Assembly: GCA_013398955.1 (NCBI GenBank)
Contig: VWPU01004998.1
Coordinates: forward strand, 62,001-126,000
Length of the DNA stretch: 64,000 bases
Direction of reading: 5' to 3'
Source: Callaeas wilsoni
Taxonomy: Eukaryota; Chordata; Aves; Passeriformes; Callaeidae
Shown: one piece after another, positions 24,801-38,465 of the stretch
Numbering within the stretch: the stretch's first letter is position 1
Layout: the number at the start of each line of letters is the position of its first letter
Notes under the pieces: model-generated
What the model was told of the DNA's origin: nothing
Databases searched by the model: none
The model's input: the letters and a program-made list of their open reading frames with translations, nothing else
Made by a program: the position numbers and the translations under genes

Positions 24801-27800
24801 AATAATGAAATCAAATGCACTGACTCTTCCCGGAGTTCCCTTTAACATAAATTGGATGACCAATCTTCTGGTGTCTAAATATTGTTTTGACACAGAATGT
24901 TAAAAACAATAAGCAGCAGATGCAAGAACTGTCACGCTGATAAAGCACACAAGTTTGAGACCAAATGTATGGTTCCTGATTGTATAATGCTCATAAAGTT
25001 AAATGTAATGTGTAATAACTTGTAGGATGAAGGAAAATAAAAGTTTTGTTCTTTCTTTTTCCATTTTGATTCTTGAAATACCTTTGAGGGATCATCTGTT
25101 TATTTGGTCCTGCCTAGACATCATGGACATACCTGTCTTCTTTTCCTGTATTGAAAATTTGTGCACATATCTCTTCTGATATCTGTTACCTCGTGGTCAA
25201 ATCCTACAGCTTTGATAAAATCTTTGGGGATGACTGCCATTTTAGCTCTGTAGAAATGGAGTTTGGGCTTCAAGATTTATCATTAAATGCTTGAAGGATA
25301 CTAAAACAGATTCCTTGTGAGTCTCAGTGTCTAGAAAAATAGTGTATTTCAAAGTAGGGACAGTTTGTTTTCGTGAGGCCTGTAGCCAAATATTTTTAAG
25401 GTCAACATAGTAATAAGCATAACTTGTCTTTTGGATAATCATGGAAAGATACATAGCTTTTAGTGGGGTTACATTTGATTGTAGCTCATGTTTATGTCGT
25501 TACCTTCAATTTCATGTGTGTAAGGCTCTGTGAGCTCACATCTGGCATTTGTGGTTTGGACACAGAGATGCACAGAACAGTGAAGTTACTGCTCTATCAG
25601 ACATTTGCTGAGTGTCCTTTGTTATGCCTGGACTTTTTTGCAAGTGCACGACGCACCAAAGAGTTTAAATTTACTGTTACTGTGAGCTAAACCACATGAG
25701 GTTAAGAGCTTGTCAGTGTGATGTGAAACAGCCAGCATACTGAATGTGGCACCACCTGAATCCACAGCGTGTTAGAACACAGCTGCACACATCTAGTCAC
25801 ATTTTCCGTCCATCACTGCAAGCTTCAGGAGGTCAGCTCTGTCCACCTAAGGCATGCTGGCCTAAATCTTTTTCCATACATAAAAAAAATGTACTAGTTA
25901 TCTTCCACTCATGTCCAAAAGGCCACCAGAAAAGGTGTTTGATGCTCTAAGTAGAAAATGTATGAAAAGTAAGTTAAATTCATTTCCCCAACCAACAAGG
26001 AAAATTTTCTAATGACAAGAAGTATAAATTATTTTGGCTGAGATTTATTTTTATACTTCCTATGATGGCTGTTCTACTGTACACAGAACTGAAGATTCAT
26101 TAGAGTGGAAAGAGGTCAAGGAACATTATTCTGACAGCTGGGGAGGTACCTGCATTTCCATCTGTGCTTCCAGGACTGTTTCTGTGCTTTCGTTTCAAGG
26201 ACTGAGATATCAGCCTTTAAAATGTAAAGCTTTTATTTTTATTTTTTCCCTTTATCACCAACACCACATTTGCTAAGAGTGAATTTTTTTTGAGGTAAAC
26301 AAATGCAATAACATAAATGGAAAGATGTCTTGTCATTTCTCTGCTTGTTGCTGTTGAAAAAAGCAGTGGGTCTTTTGTTACAGGAAGGCGAGAATGTGGT
26401 TTGTTAACTGAAATTGTTGAAGGTTGTTCAATAAGAATGGCACAGGGAGGTGAAAGTTTCTTGCCTCTATCCAGGGTGCCTTCAAGTAAAGGGAACTTTC
26501 TTGACTCAGAATGGTGCCTTTTACAGAATTTGAAGTAGTGTTACTGTGAAAAATATTAATTCTAAAACAGTTGCTAGGATTTTAACAGCTTTTTATCTAT
26601 CAAATTCGGTGGGGTTTTTTTAGAGTAACAAGGTTGTGTTCAAAAAACTTTGTGGTGGGTTTTTTTTTGTTTGTTTTAATCAGCACCCATGGAGCTGTGG
26701 ATATGGTCTTTCTTACACATCACTGCTACTGTGTTGGTGGCGACACACACAAATGTCATACTTGAGTACTTCTCTTTTGAGAATATCCCAGTGGCATTGT
26801 GAACCTTAGGGGGGGGGAAAATAAAAAAAAGAAGCAACTGTAACTTAGACATCCATATCATTTATTGAAATCCAGGACAACAAGAGCTGTTCACATTACC
26901 GGCAAGTATACATAGCTTTATATGGGTTATAAGAATAAACTAACTAAGAAATTATTTTATTTGTTTAAGAGAGCAGAAGGCTGATGAGAAAGAATGGTAG
27001 TTTCCTTTCCCCACCAGCTTTTTCTACATTGAGAAGAGGTATAGCCACAAAGTTAGTAGTAGCTCTCACAGAAAGAATATCAAAGGGAAGAATGCTCATG
27101 TGACAGCACACAAATATCTAGCATGAACAAAGAAAAACAAAGCTTGTAAAATATTAAGCCTTAGCATCTGAGCCAGATGTCATAAGATTAATTATCCTTA
27201 TGAATCCTGTTTCTAAGGTTTTACAAGCAAAGTGTACAGTTTTTGTACAGTTACCAGTTCTAGTTCAGTGCATATAGTCCAGTGGTTACATAGGGTTAGC
27301 CTGATCCTGCAGAAGACAATCACACGTTCCAAATAAAAGACCAAATGCCTTGAAGTAGATCACTTGGAGATAAACAGTATTAAAATGGAAGCACATCTGC
27401 CAAGTATCAGCTGTCAAAGCCCTGCAGCTATCTGAAACCAATCAAGTGTTAGAATAATCTGTTGTAGTGCACTTCATCTTTACGTCTTTGTAATCATCCA
27501 GCCAATTTCATGAGCTACATGGAAAAGCATACATATGTGTTTATGATTATAATAATGCTTTAAGTGAAACCAGAAATAAAGAATAAACACTTAATCCGCA
27601 GCTATGAATTTCAGCACCTCATATGATCATTATTTCCTGATTTCCCATCAAATCATGATTGCCTATGGCAGTTGAAAATATTTATACATTCTGTATCTGG
27701 CTGAGAATTAAGAAAACTTGATGTAAATAGTCTGAACCTCTTAACCAAATACGTACAAGACCTAAATGATTCCAACATATGCATTGTTGCACTTTTGTCC

Positions 27801-30800
27801 TTTAAAAATGTTTGTGTGAGACTCTTTGCAGAGGAATAGGACAAGCTGATTGCTAAGGTCCAAAGTCAATTTTCAGCTCACCTAGTTGTCAGATCAGATA
27901 TCTTCTGTGTTTGTGAGTGGGCTGCAAAAGTTAGATATATACGCTGTCACGGTCGCTGAATAAAACTGAAAGCATTCTCTGATGGTTACAGAGCAGGTTG
28001 ATAATGAGAACTGGAAGGCTGTCAGAACTGGAAGACAGCCTATATGACATAAGAAAGGCCATTTCATGACATCCATTTTTCTTCTACTTCTTGCCCTCCT
28101 CCTTCATCTATCATCGTATTATTTGGATGCTTTATAGAGCAGAAACTGGCTTTTCATATAAACTAAGTCTAGCTTGTTTTGGCATTCATGGAGTACTTGG
28201 GAACTATGCTGTACACACTAATTGACTTTCTTATGCAGTTGGTTCTAAAGACAGAGTTTCATGCTGTTGCTTTTTCAAGTGGAGCAGAATTCTGATGGGG
28301 TAGAGGAGATGCTGGAGACAAGTTGAATGTGAAGTCTAGGCCATGGCCATCAGGACATTATAGATGCCACTGGAGTTCAAGAATCTGCTTACTAAATACC
28401 AATAGTTAAAACCGTGTCTAACTTTTGTCCTTGGTTTTCTGGTTTTCAACATAGTCACTAATTTCTGTGTATGGATTTGACTACTTTCCGTGTTATGCAG
28501 ATAAAAATTGGGTGCAGTCTTTAAAAGTATCATGGACAGAAACGACCCTGTTTGTGTTCAGATCTGACCTCTCATTTACCTTAAGCCATTTAATTTCAGT
28601 CAGCTTATATGTATTTGGGTAACATGTGTTTACCTCACATAATTTTCAGAGAAATCTAAACTCTTGGTTTTTAGGCATTAAAGGATGGAGAGTCTATAAG
28701 TGCCCTTGGTAGTTTGCAGCTCTAGTGGTTACGTACCTTCATGAATATTTATATCAGATCATTCAAAGGAAGAGTCTGCTATTGTATTGTTCTCCTGTTC
28801 TGCTTTCTGTACTAGGAGAAAACCCTAGTGTCTTGACTAGGAGAAAGTTTCATATACTGTAATCAGAAAACCTCTCAATCTTCTTGATTAACTGATCAAA
28901 TGACGCCTTTTAATCATATGGGTCATGCAGAGGCATACAGAGGCATTTTCATCAGTTTAATTTGTGTTATTCAACACTTTTTTCTCCAATCCTTTCAATG
29001 ACCCCTTTTGAATTTGACCTCTCTAAGCAATATTTGAATATCAAGAATATTTCTGGAAGCCTTTTACCGAAATAGAACTTTCTCCACTATTTTTATGCTC
29101 TTTTTATATCCAAGGTTTTAAAATTTGCTCTTCTTGCCACCGCATATGGCTTAACTAGTTAGGTATTTAACCATGACACCTAAAATCCTCTTTAGCTGTT
29201 TTTCCAAGATACATTCTCCATTCTTCAGGAAAGACCGGGATTCCTTATTGTTTAATGAATTACTCTTCTTTTGACTGTAATAAAACACATTTATACCTAG
29301 GAAAGTAATCACAATTTGTCTTTCCATTTATTTCCTTCACATCTAATAATTTTGCCAATTTCAGTCATCAGCAAGCTTTATAAAGTCATTGTAATACTTT
29401 CATCCAGCTCATCAGTGAAAATAGTGTTAGCTGTCCTAAATACTGTCCCCATTTGCTGTGGAAGATGTCAGACATTTCTCCACATGTGCTTTGATTCTGC
29501 CCAGTCCTATTTTGTAGCTGAAAATATTATTCAAAATGGCACTGTGTAAACTCTATCTCCGATTCATTTTAAAAAGTGAAACTTTACATCTAGGAAGGCA
29601 GTCAAATTGGTTTGATAATAACTATTCTTGGTAAACTGATATTGGCTGGCATTTGGGACCAGCTCTTGGTCACTGCAAAGAGAAAATATTTTAATAGACC
29701 CACCAATTGATTCAGCAAGTGGAAGAATAATAAGGTAGACTAAAGAAAAAATTGTAAAAAGACTTTCATAAAGTTGTTTCTCCTGACTCTTGCAGTTTGA
29801 ACTAAGATATAGTCTGATAACTAGACTACAAGTGACGTGAACAAAGTATCTACATAGTCTAGCATTCAATGTATTTTTGAAAATAAGCAAGCCTACCTAA
29901 TAGTACCTGAATGTTCATGCATAGTCCAGCCAGTCAGTATGTTTACAATTAATTGTCTTACCAGAACACAGGCTTAAATATAAGTTAGACTAGACTATAA
30001 CTAGACTGTGTGATTTAAATTTCATTGTGAATCTCATAATTTTCTAAGTGTAAATTGTGTAAGAGATTAACCTTGACCTTTTTAAAATTCATTGAGACAG
30101 AAGGGTTTTGGAATCAGCATTTGAGATTGTGGGTGAATGAACCGGTATTGGAATTTTTGTAATTGCCCTTCACATGCTTTGTAAGGTGTTGCATTTGCTA
30201 TCTGTTGTAAATAATTCACTGTTCTTTTTATAAGATCCCGGAGTAAATTAACCTATTAACTGAATGTAGGGTTTTCTGTATTAAATTTTTGTTTCCATTA
30301 AAAACCCACAATCTTCTCTTTTCCATTATTCAAATTGTTAAGTAGTTTAGACTGTATATTAGATTCTTACGTTTCAATCAGAGCAGTGTCAAGATTACTT
30401 TCCAGTTGAGACAAATCTGTTTCTGTAGCTTTTAATATGCCTGCAGGTGTGCAGGATGTTCAAAATATTTGTGACAGTATCCAGTTCTGAGGGGAAAGAG
30501 GGACAGCTTGCCTTTTGCATTTTTTGGTTTTGGTTTTTTTTAACCATCAGACATAGTATCAGGAGACCATACTTTCTACACCAGGCTTGACAGAGAGACA
30601 GCAGCGAGTTCAGCAGTTCCTACCACCTGTAGTAGTATTCACTGGTGGCTGAGTTACACTTGACAATCAGTTGTGAAGGGCTCACAGACCTAAGCAGGCT
30701 CTCCTTACTTGACTGCCCGCTCAGGGGTTCAGCTGAGGAGAGGTAGGTAGGAGCCATATGGCCTGGATTACCACAGAGTATGAGATCTAGAGATGAAAAG

Positions 30801-33800
30801 GTACAGGGACTCCTCTGCGAGCCTGTTGATAGGGTGGATGATCCCCTCAAACTGTAAATACAAAGATTTGCAAATCTTTGCCAAGTCTGGTGAATGATGC
30901 TGTATTCAACATTAGCCGTTGTTACAGTCAGTTATAATAAAGCTAAGACCTTTTTGTTCTGCTTTTTCAATTAAGTTCTTTTGTCCAGCATCAAAAAAAT
31001 AGCATCACAATTTTGTCAATTTTACAGGATGAGATGGCATTCTTATTTTTCTGTGAAATTGTCCAAAACACTTAAGGAACCAGGAGCATGTAGATAATGC
31101 CTGTGTCAATGCTATAACTCTAGCAGAGATACAATATGAAAATTAAACTATTTATGCTTGCATATAGTTCACATTGCTGGGAGCTCTACATGTAATCACT
31201 TTCATTCTCCCTGGCAAATGTGCTCATAAGGAAGAACAATACGGCATCACAGCACTTTGCAACACTCGATGGTGATTAGCCTGATTAAGTTATATGGTGC
31301 TCACAATGAGTAATTTAAAAGTCTATAATATTCAGAGATAGGAGCAGGAGGGAACAGCTCCCTTCCTTTGGTATGTGCTTACTGTTAACTGTCCAGTGAA
31401 TGACCTTTCGCCTTTGTGAAACAGCATGTAGTTTCTTTTAAGTGCCAATTTTGTGATTTTTGTCACTGTGCTATACAGTGATAATATATCTCACTGTTCC
31501 ATAGCTTTAAGGAAACACTTCTGAATACTGGCAGAGTTTGACTCCTTCCCTTCAGAATTTTGATCTACTTCGGGCATCTTCTAGGAGTTTGTTCTCTCTA
31601 GCCGATAAGGAAGTACGAGATTCATACCCTGTCCGCAGTTGCCTGTTGAAACGTTTATTTCCAATACAAATTTTTTAGCTTAATCTTTTACTCCAGGAAA
31701 TGACAACCAAGGAGAGACATGAGTTCTGTAGAGCAAGGAAAATGCAATAGCTTCAGCTATTAAATAAAAATGTTACAGATTTTTGCAGCTGGAGCTTAAG
31801 AAACACTGGGTAGTAAGTAATGTTATTCAAAATATATTCCCATAATGTTTCCATTTAGAAACGTTCTTTCAATCTATGTACATTATTCTCCACTTGATTA
31901 TGCAGTTCGAATTTTTTTAGCCAAAATTCTCTTTGGCCTTCTCATAATGATTATACTACAAAATGCCTTCAAATATTTTAAAAATAAAATAGCTTTCAAT
32001 AACCAGTTTTAATATTTACTATCTATAGATCTCTGCAGAAGAAGCATTTTTTTTTCTGTCAAGTTAACTCTGGAGCCACTTATTCTATCCTTATTCTTTC
32101 ATTTCTTGCAAGGGTACCATCATCATTACTAAACATTTATGTACAGCTGTGCATGCACTGTCATAATGATTTGACAATATTTTGCAAGTGAGAGAAAGTC
32201 AGTGTTTGCATCTTCAGTAGCTTTATCCAGACTTCTTAGAGATGCCTTTCTAGCAGCAATACTTACTGTGTACAGCTCAGATTTTGCAGTTTGTTATTTG
32301 ATACAGCTACAAACTCAGAATTTTGCATAGTACTTGCTGTTAAGTGCCTCTGATTTCTCTTAATGCATAACAAATATCCAGAAACAAGTGAAATATATTG
32401 ACTTCATAAGGAGGATATTAAGTACAGGAAAGACTAAAATGCTCTGAATATTCAGGTACTAATTTTTAGGTTTGCTTATTTTCAACACTATATGTTAGGA
32501 TATCACATTATAAGAGACAGCGATCATCTCCAGGCCTGCCTTGTACTGCACTAAGACTGATAACCAAGCTGTCTTTCTTTAATTATTATTGGTTTTGTCT
32601 GTGGAAAAATTGAACTGAAACTACCCACTCAATTTTAATCCACAGACCAGCTAGCTGGGGACACAGCCTTTCCAATTTGGATTCCAATTTAGACAATAAA
32701 AAGAGATCCTTATCCTATCATCTGCCTGTGCCTTGCTGAGTGCACTAGAAGAACATAGCTATAAAAAATCAGGCAGTTTTAGAGGTGTAGTCATGGCAGA
32801 TATTTATTCAGTTCTGAGATTTAGAACCCAATAATGTAATATTTTGATTCTTTTGAATGATAAGCTAGTTTGTCTCAGAGTTGTAAGTTTTTTATTTTCT
32901 ATACTTACATAACTCATATATAAAAGATGCTATTTAGTAGCAATCCCTGTTCTAATTAAAAGGAATACTGGTGTCACACTTCTCATGAAAGAAAAGATTT
33001 CTAAAAGTTCAAGTGTCAGGTAATGATAATATTAACTGAAATCAACATTGGCAGAAAATTTGGACAAGGCTTTCATTTTCCATGTCTATCTGATTTGAAC
33101 AGATTATTTTTTAATACATCACAAAAATCTGGAATTTAAAAATAGTTTGCTGTACAGGGATTAGAATGATCATAATTTTTTTTTAACTTTTCAGACTAAG
33201 TGGAGACCATCTGTCTATTAATTTTTCCCCAAGTTCTAACTGTAATTATTTTGTAGTATCACATACCTTCATATTTAATCATTCCACTTGTATGAAAAGT
33301 TTTATTTTTGACTTATCTTAAGGGTATACAAAAACATCTTTTCCCAACTCAGTCTAGATTGAATGTTAACCTGTAGCTCACAGCTTAAATGTTTTTCTTG
33401 CTTGGCCTAGGTGTATCCTCAGTTCAAAAAAACGTATCTTTTTTTTGTACACATCTCAATTTAAATATTTGCAGAATGCAGTTAGCACAAAATTGACATT
33501 TATCTTGAGACTGTTCTTGAAATACAAGATTTACTGAGCAATTTAGATGTGGGAGGAACCCAGCTTTCATCCTGGATGCATGATGTTCTGAAAATAGAAG
33601 TGGTATTTCCGATGCTTGCTTATGATCCAGCTAAGTTGATATGTGCTGGCAAGGGGTTTTGGGAGCTGCAAACATTTCTTATTTTCAGGATGTCTTCCCA
33701 GTTTTAAATCAAATCTCAATTTCTTCCAGCTGACCATTAGATGATGGGACAATCATCCATTTGAGTTCTGAAACTTAAAAGAACCTGAGTTCCAGGACAG

Positions 33801-34584
33801 TGGGGTTCTGCTAAGATTCTTTCAAAAATTTTGTTTGTAGTTGTACTTTCTTTTGCAAATACGAACATCACTTTCTGTCTCCTGAAAAATGTCTATGTTG
33901 TCTTCAGAATAATTCTAATTTGAAAAATAATGATGCAGAGTCTTCTTAATTAGGTCTCTGGTTGTGATAGCAAACACCAGGGGAGGAGGCTTACAAGGAT
34001 AACTTACATGACATTTTTTCCCATGTATGCATCCTCAAGACTAGATCAAAATGAAGCCATATGTTGTTAAGCAGTCAGAGAGTGCTGTACCTGCTGGTGC
34101 CATCCGTCTACTCCAAAAGCAAGTGCATTTTTTTGAATTAACTCCTTGTGATGTACAGCCAGGTACATGTTGGGTGGGACAGACAGCACTTCAGCTTCAG
34201 CCAGGGGAAACACTGTTGGTAAGGGCTAAGAGATGCACTTCAAGTTCATGCTTCACTTTCTTAATAGAGAAAGTTCATACTTTCTCTGTGTGGCACACAG
34301 CCACAAAGTTGCATGTAAATGTTGAAGACAATGGTCTTTAGCATTTTTTTTGTTAATTTATTTATTTTGCACTTTTCAGCATGCCTGGGTTTATAATTTA
34401 TCTGATCTTGGTAACATTTTCTTAGGGCAATCTAGAAACTGGTTTCTTTTTCTCCCTGTTCCTTTACTAAACACAAGTATTTTTAAAATCACATTGAGAT
34501 CTCAATATGCTCCATCTTTTTGACATTCTGATGTAAAACCAGTGAACAGCTGAGATTGCAAGGCAGCTGTGGAAGTGTCTGGTG

Positions 34585-35375
34585 CCAGTTCAAAGCAGGG
34601 TCAACTAGAGGAGGTTGCTCAAGATTGCATCCAGTGGAGCTGGCTCCACAACCTCTCTGACCTACATGTTCTAGTTACTAACTGTAAAACAATTTTCCTC
34701 CTGTTTAAGTGCATTTTCTTCAGTCTTAATTTGGGCTCATTGGCACTTCTCCTGTCCCTCACTACCCCTGAGAGGCCTGGCTCCATCTTCTTTGCTCTTT
34801 TCCATCAGGTTCTTATACAGATTGATAAGATCCCTCTAAGCCTTTCCTTCTTGAAGCCTTCACAGCTCTCTCAGCCTTTCCTTGCATGGCAGAGACTCAA
34901 GTGCAGTTGTCATCTTTGTGGCCCCTCACTGGACTCACTCCATGTCTCCGTATCTTACGTCCTGGGGAGCCCAGAACTGCCCACTGTGTACAGCTCACCC
35001 ATGCTGAGCAGAGGGGAAGGATCACCTCCCTCAGCTCACTGGCAATGATTTTCTTAATACAGCTCTGGGTGCTGTTGGCCACCTTTTACTGCAAGGTCAC
35101 ACTCTTGATTTATGTGCTGCTTATTACCCAAAAGGACCTCTCTGCAAAGATTCTTTCTAGCCTGCACTGGTGCATGGGATCGTTCCTCCTTGACCCCTTG
35201 TTGAACTTTGTGAGGTTTCTGTCAGCCCATTTCTTCAGTCTGTTGAGATCTCTCTGAATGGCAACACCATCCCCTGGTCTCTCAAACACTTCTCACAATT
35301 TTGCATCATCTATACACTTGCTGAGGCTGTACTCTGTCCTATTATCTACACAGTTAAATTATGATGCTCAAAATG
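34585..35375 (-). mobile_element. CR1 LINE fragment, ORF2 end and 3' region, antisense
   Basis: This is an old CR1 copy of roughly 0.8 kb in minus orientation. It contains the reversed blocks tttgggctcattggcacttc, ctggctccatcttctttgct, gtgctgttggccacctttta and ttttgcatcatctatacact, in the order expected for CR1. The extreme 3' terminus with the short repeat is not recognisable at the left edge. A minus-strand fragment SELREVILPLCSAWVS corresponds to a conserved stretch near the end of CR1 ORF2. The two plus-strand open frames of 159 and 123 codons here are shadows of this element. Confidence 0.9.
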
Positions 35376-38300
35376 CTCATCTCCACACTGGTATAATTCA
35401 TGTGGTATTTTCACCCAGCTGCCTTTCTCTTGAATTGATGAAGAGAGGCAATAGATGTTAGGGGATAGATGTGCTGTACACAAACAACAAAAGATCACTT
35501 CTTAATTTCCTGTAGCCTCACAAGGGAGTACAAAAAACAGTTCAGATGTAAAGGATATTGGACATGGAAACTTAGGTGAGTCTAGTTATGAATACTATAG
35601 AAATACAGGATTTTCAGATGCAAGGCCTCAGTTTGACTGCATTTTGAGCACCAAATGTATTAATTTTGGGTCTGGCTCACTGAAAGGGAAATAACCTCTA
35701 GCACGTGTTTCTGGTTTTCAGTATATACCTCACTATATACCTCTTCTACCTCACATATATAACATCTTATATAATATAAATTTACTGTTATCTGTATTCG
35801 ATCCTGAAGTCCATAGCTCATTCTGTTTAAATGTCATTTTACGTATTGCTTTATCCAATTTTTAGGACATAACATCATAAAATTACTGCTGCTTTACCTA
35901 ATCTGTATTCTACATATGTCTGTACATAGCAGTTCACAATTTCAAAGTTCATACTTAATGGACAATAAAAATGTATTTAATAACGGTCTCCCTGGGAATG
36001 CGTTATTTTTACCAGAAATATTGGTTTATTGGTTATTCTTTTAAGTAGGCTCGATTTAAATGTTTCTGTAGTTTTGTTCCGGCTACAAAGTTCTTGGCCA
36101 TAATTGTACTGACAGCTGTGGATCCAGTAATCCATTTGTGTAAAAATCAAAGTATTACTCACAACCTTAAAGCTGAAAATTGATAAAATGGTGGAACAGA
36201 ATTTAAACATGGAAGTCAGAGAAGGATAGGAAAAATGTTTATGACTGGAATATTTATAAGGTTTAATTAATTTTAAATGTGATTCACACTGTGATGTGAA
36301 GAATGAGGGTAGCTTCATTAATTAAATAAATAAATAAAACAAAAATAAGACTCTTAGCTACTGATTGGGCCATATTCTAGTCTTACAGAATTATTCAGAT
36401 ATTTTTGCTGCTTGTAAGAATGTCTTGAACTTGCTACACAGATGTGGCCAGTTTGTAGGGGAAATAGTTGTCTGACAGGTCTGATAGTCTGTGACTTCCA
36501 TAGCCAAAGAGTATGGCTGTCAAGTGGATCACCTGCTGGTACACATCATGGATGGGACCAACAAGGTGTGCTGACCCTGGCTAGTCTGTTTGCCTGAGAA
36601 GCTGAGAAGAGTTTGCACTCCTAAAGAAGGCAGTATTATTTGGCACTACAATGCAGAGCATTTTGTCCACGTTCAGTTTGTCACTGAGCAGGAAAGGAAA
36701 TGGAAATGCACTTGAAGTCAGTGTGATAGGCTCGGAAAAGTATAGTGGCAATAGGGGAGTGTCTGAGCTGTGGTCACCCTTGGCTGATGGCTCTGATACA
36801 GTAAGTTAAGACACAGGTAACATACACTGCAGTGGAGCAGTTGGAGATTCCTGACCGCGGGCATTTAAGATGTAAAATAGGATTGGGGCAATCAGGGATA
36901 TGGACAAAGAAGGCTGAATTCAGGGCAGGTGTAATCCATATCATCATAGGGCCCGGCTTTTTATGGACTCATTCAGGTAGTCAAGTTTTTCATAAAATAA
37001 TGGGGCAGATGTCACAAATTTGAGTTAACAGATAAGCTTGAGCCCTGTGGAAGAAAGTGAAAACTACAGATTAACTGTGAGGTCAGCTGCCCCCATACTG
37101 CTGAATTTGCTACACACAGTAATTATGTCAAGTGTCCTGAGCTAGTTATAGACTGACAAGGAATTAATTTTTTTTTTTTTTTTCCAGAAGAAATAGTTTT
37201 TTCTTTGCTCAGATACATACTTTAAAAGGGCTTGAAGGAGAAAGGGGAAGGTGGCCATCTTATATCAGATAGCGCTTCACTTCAGGTAATGCCACACTTG
37301 TGCTTAGCAGGTTGTTCTTCTGCAGCTCTGAGAAAGATTGCGCTGTTTGTCACATGCATGCCTTGTGTCAGAGCTCTGAAGAGTGAATTGCCATGAAGGC
37401 AGGCTTCTGGTCACGAGTTTCAGTTGCTTTTCAGGTAATGCCATATATGTCTCATTGCCCTTTGCTGACAAAGTTATTGAAAGAATCCTTTCCTTTCAAA
37501 CATATTTTTGAAAATGTAACTCAGCCCTGAGAAGGTGGTATCATGGCCTGCTGTTCCTGCTGTCCCAGTGATTCCAGGTTATACTTTCATAGTTTCGAAG
37601 CAAGCATGGGGATTGCATTCACCTTCTCTTTTTCCTGTCTGCAATGCAATTTGAGACTGGATTTTAAATGCAGCCAGGCCTTCTTACGTATGATGTCCTG
37701 GTTAGGAGGACACTGACAGTAATGGCAAGCACACTGTACAAGCCAGAGCGAACTGCCTGATTTTCTAAGCAGCACTGGCTCTGGGTTTACAGGAGTTAAA
37801 TCTATGTGTCTAATCTAAGTACTGACATGCGCAAAATATACCTGCTTCATATACTTGGAATCAAGTTACTTAATATACCAGCACTTTTAATGTCATGTTT
37901 TATGGACAGCCTCACTTGCATAGTAATCTACCTTCTTCTACTCCTACTGATCTGAGTGAAATCTGAACGTAAAATCTGCTTAGGAAGAAATAAAAGGATC
38001 CATTAATTGTTTGCAATAAATGTATTTATTCTCTGGATAAATAGTATTTGAGATTCCGGTGTGCTTGGTCTTGTCACAAGTTCCATTAATGCTTTTTGTA
38101 ATAGGCAGGAGATAGGAGGAGGAGATAATAGTTCTGAAAAAAAGGAAACAAAAGAATCTAAAAAAATCCCCAAGTAACTCATGTTAAAGTTTTTTAGAAA
38201 TACAGCTCTTTGAATACAGGTGCTGGTAGCAGCAACATTGAAGGTCTGTCAGAAGACCCTATTGGTTTGGGTTGGACAGGAATTAACTAGGCAGTCGGGC

Positions 38301-38423
38301 CACCATGTGTACAAACACCATCTGCTGTAGGACAGTTTTTCTCATGTAAATATACCAGATAACCCTTGATCCCTTTCTCCTGCTACTGATGATATGCTCA
38401 CTCATGCGCTTTGGTATTTCCAG
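35376..38423. other. Intron sequence, nothing firm recognised
   Basis: AT-rich, with a 16-T run followed by ccag near 37168-37187 (acceptor-like, but no exon pattern after it). Confidence 0.5.
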
Positions 38424-38465
38424 ATTCCGCCCAGCTCCGGGACAGCTCGCCCGCTGAAAAGGCAG
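38424..38465 (+). other. Candidate cryptic or alternative 42-nt exon in the CTNND2 intron
   Basis: A 42-nt segment is bounded by a good acceptor (cttgatccctttctcctgct upstream, then ggtatttccag with AG at 38422-38423) and a donor GGCAG|gtgagg (GT at 38466). It carries four CpG dinucleotides in 42 nt, unusual in this CpG-poor intron. In frame 1 it reads IPPSSGTARPLKRQ and in frame 3 SAQLRDSSPAEKA. Inserted between the flanking CTNND2 coding exons (phase 2) it would read RFRPAPGQLAR and then hit TGA. It could therefore only be a 5' untranslated exon, a poison exon, or a chance match. No mammalian counterpart is known to me. Confidence 0.25.

Larger units (their letters stand above)
15497..34584. 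other. Long AT-rich intron stretch without identified repeats
   Basis: Nineteen kilobases in which I see no CR1, LTR or exon. There are only homopolymers (for example the A run near 18930 and T runs near 18650), a tgta microsatellite and two small palindromes. Open frames are short and AT-biased. This low repeat density is ordinary for birds. Conserved non-coding elements may be present, but they cannot be identified without alignment. Confidence 0.5.

Noticed and set aside
34569..35257. Overlapping plus-strand frames of 159 and 123 codons
   Set aside because: Both fall on the antisense CR1 at 34585-35375.
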